Below, in pieces: positions 5,618-6,004 of a DNA stretch of 6,004 nucleotides. The stretch spans positions 1 to 6,004 of the forward strand of contig CALGBV010000022.1 in NCBI GenBank assembly GCA_937884015.1. The letters run 5' to 3'. The translations under genes and the position numbers were made by a program. The notes under the pieces were generated by a model. It searched no databases, was not told the DNA's origin, and saw only the letters and a program-made list of their open reading frames with translations. Positions within the stretch are counted from its first letter, which is position 1, and every line of letters begins with the position of its first letter. This DNA is from an uncultured Bacteroidales bacterium (lineage in GTDB: Bacteria; Bacteroidota; Bacteroidia; Bacteroidales; F082).

Positions 5618-6004
5618 TCAATAGCTGTTTCCATCCTGAAAATTGCGCTGCCCGATGCGGAAGGTGATGTCCTGCATATTGCTGGTTCTCACGTATTTTC
5701 CGTCCTTAATGCCAGGAATCCAATGCGTTCCCTGAATCAGTCGGATGGCTTCGTTATCGCAACCGCCGCCAACCGAATTCACAATGACGATATTCGAGAC
5801 GTTGCCATTGGTCTCAACCACGAAACTCAGTCTCACCGTGCCTTGGATTTCCCTTTCCTGAGCCTCTGCGGGAAACTGCAGATTGCCATAGATGTATTGC
5901 CCCATATTGCTGCCATCGGCAAAATAAGGCTGGGCATATTCCTCAAGTTGCTTGTTTTCAACGATTTCATAACTTTCATCAGCCACCAAATTCAAAGGAA
6001 GGGC
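5618..6004 (-). CDS. TonB C-terminal-domain protein (5' end beyond the window)
   Basis: The frame is open to the window edge, so the true start lies outside; 128 codons plus stop are visible. The TTG at 5995 is an internal leucine, because the frame continues upstream as ALPLNLVADES. The TonB_C domain spans roughly the last 90 residues: YIYGNLQFPAEAQEREIQGT, VRLSFVVETNGNVSNIVIVN, GGGCDNEAIRLIQ and THWIPGIKDGKYVR. This is the small Bacteroidota type that carries the GGGCDxEA motif. In classical TonB the domain contacts TonB-dependent receptors from the periplasm. The short visible N-terminal part, ending ALPLNLVA before DES, could be the tail of a signal peptide, which would make this a single-domain periplasmic protein rather than a full membrane-anchored TonB. 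That is inferred from only nine residues. Confidence 0.85.
   Translation of the reverse strand, partial: ALPLNLVADESYEIVENKQLEEYAQPYFADGSNMGQYIYGNLQFPAEAQEREIQGTVRLSFVVETNGNVSNIVIVNSVGGGCDNEAIRLIQGTHWIPGIKDGKYVRTSNMQDITFRIGQRNFQDGNSY

Noticed and set aside
5993..5995. TTG at 5995 as the start of the TonB-domain gene
   Set aside because: The frame stays open to the window edge and reads ALPL before it, so the TTG is more likely an internal leucine codon and the start lies outside.

Overview
The window looks like chromosomal DNA of a Bacteroidota (probably Bacteroidales) bacterium. The supporting signs are a DUF3078 outer-membrane-type protein and a stand-alone TonB C-terminal domain, both typical of that phylum; A-rich leaders with few Shine-Dalgarno sites; and a TAnnTTTG-type -7 promoter element upstream of the first gene. 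Most of the sequence has moderate GC content, apart from one GC-rich island inside the first gene.

Layout. The left half (121-3334, + strand) is a compact three-gene cluster for Wzy-dependent surface polysaccharide: a response-regulator receiver fused to the C-terminal end of a Wzz chain-length determinant (121-894), a complete Wzz protein (953-1888), and an O-antigen polymerase/ligase-family membrane protein (1892-3334, GTG start, 3 nt after wzz). A 676-bp gene-free region (3335-4010) separates this from a convergent minus-strand group. It holds candidate terminators at both ends, G/C-run palindromes, and a 159-bp MITE-like unit containing two tandem 18-bp palindromes. The right half, read on the minus strand, is a partial TonB-C-domain protein (5618-6004), a secreted DUF3078 protein (4601-5545) and a YfcE/MJ0936-type metallophosphoesterase (4011-4514), with hairpins in both gaps.

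How the genes fit together. Wzz sets the modal length of polysaccharide made by Wzy, so genes 2 and 3 are natural partners. Gene 1 is the surprise. It keeps the phosphorylation-site residues of a receiver but has no DNA-binding output domain. Instead it ends in a segment that aligns without gaps to the last third of the neighbouring Wzz, including the PVRW motif and second membrane helix. I infer a possible post-translational, phosphorylation-sensitive regulator of chain length that acts by pairing with Wzz in the membrane. The receiver is itself a mosaic: its first half is OmpR/PhoB-like and its second half NarL-like. The switch coincides with a jump from about 47% to about 66% GC (hand count). 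This fusion is the best candidate in the window for an undescribed system. The minus-strand genes are ordinary envelope or housekeeping genes.
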